This document shows, in pieces, positions 39,651 through 39,733 of a stretch of 39,733 bases of DNA. The DNA comes from PMNU01 sp035480575. Its GTDB lineage: Bacteria; Patescibacteriota; Saccharimonadia; Saccharimonadales; UBA4665. A model generated the notes under the pieces. That model was not told the DNA's origin and made no database searches. It saw nothing but the letters and a program-made list of their open reading frames with translations. Position 1 is the stretch's first letter. Each line of letters opens with the position of its first letter. A program made the position numbers and the translations under genes. The stretch covers positions 1 through 39,733 of the forward strand of contig DATIHR010000012.1 of assembly GCA_035480575.1 (NCBI GenBank), written 5' to 3'.

Positions 39651-39733
39651 TTACGCTTGCAGAACTGATGCTTTTTCCTTCATCACCCCTTCTTCTGACT
39701 CCGTCAGGGGTTCTAATATTACTTTTTGTGCCG
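39651..39733 (-). CDS. 3' end of an unidentified gene (cut by the window edge)
   Basis: The last 26 codons of a minus-strand frame, ending TAA at 39651-39653: ...KVILEPLTESEEGVMKEKASVLQA. The amino-acid mix is that of a real protein, while the other two frames stop or look random. The neighbourhood of trmD often holds rpsP, rimM or khpA, but this tail is too short to name. The repeat element separates it from trmD. Confidence 0.55.
   Translation of the reverse strand, partial: AQKVILEPLTESEEGVMKEKASVLQA

Noticed and set aside
1..39733. Alternative genetic code (UGA as glycine, as in Gracilibacteria/Absconditabacteria)
   Set aside because: TGA ends several genes at the expected points (9697-9699, 10823-10825, 11656-11658) and does not occur inside the clear frames.
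1..39733. CRISPR array, rRNA genes, transposase or phage genes
   Set aside because: No spaced direct repeats, rRNA sequence or recognisable mobile-element protein was found on either strand.

Overview
The window is a bacterial chromosome segment (standard code; TGA is used as a stop) packed with short-spaced genes. I could not run searches. The organism is most probably a Candidate Phyla Radiation bacterium of the Saccharibacteria (TM7) type or a close relative. The reasons are the many compact genes of unknown family, the near absence of biosynthetic enzymes, LysM/CHAP wall hydrolase and multi-membrane glycan genes, and many genes that start directly at a promoter without a ribosome binding site. 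I hold the phylum at about 55% confidence.

Layout. 89-162: tRNA-Gln(CUG), minus strand. 324-4553: an orphan gene, a class C beta-lactamase-like serine hydrolase, a 28-residue basic peptide gene, a secreted LysM-CHAP hydrolase with a structured leader, and a PEBP (YbhB) protein. 4661-18057: a cell-envelope glycan cluster with a Wzx-type flippase, GT2 and GT4 glycosyltransferases, a polysaccharide pyruvyl transferase, three related GT-C-like multi-membrane proteins (571, 944 and 542 residues) and, at the end, a secreted Gly/His-rich protein. It closes with a strong terminator at 18083-18112.

18749-22927: a self-contained module. An ABC transporter operon on the plus strand converges on a two-gene minus-strand operon. 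That operon encodes a membrane-anchored Cys/His-rich protein and a cytochrome b5-like heme/steroid-binding-fold protein. Each operon carries the same 15-bp dyad, used twice in a perfect palindrome, just upstream of its -35 box. This looks like one co-regulated system and is my best candidate for an undescribed one. A decayed Nudix gene lies on its right border.

23159-32804: an orphan gene, a CPA2 cation/proton antiporter with an RCK domain, a GAF protein, a methyltransferase-like protein, a CHASE histidine kinase with a receiver-only regulator, a tandem pair that may carry RNA polymerase alpha-CTD-like tails, a CRP/FNR regulator, a 59-residue protein and a SIMPL (DUF541) protein. 32910-36143: a 1077-residue protein that reads as an array of about twelve HTH-like units. 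36140-36794: nickel superoxide dismutase with its maturation protease. 36920-38854: two tandem paralogues of unknown function. 38880-39530: trmD, whose promoter seems to be supplied by a palindromic repeat element at 39541-39626. The window ends in the 3' end of another minus-strand gene.

Regulatory style. Genes that open transcription units usually have a -10 hexamer ending 5-10 nt before ATG and no Shine-Dalgarno sequence. Genes inside operons, or with real leaders, carry clear AGGAGG-like sites. No CRISPR array, rRNA, transposase or phage gene was seen.
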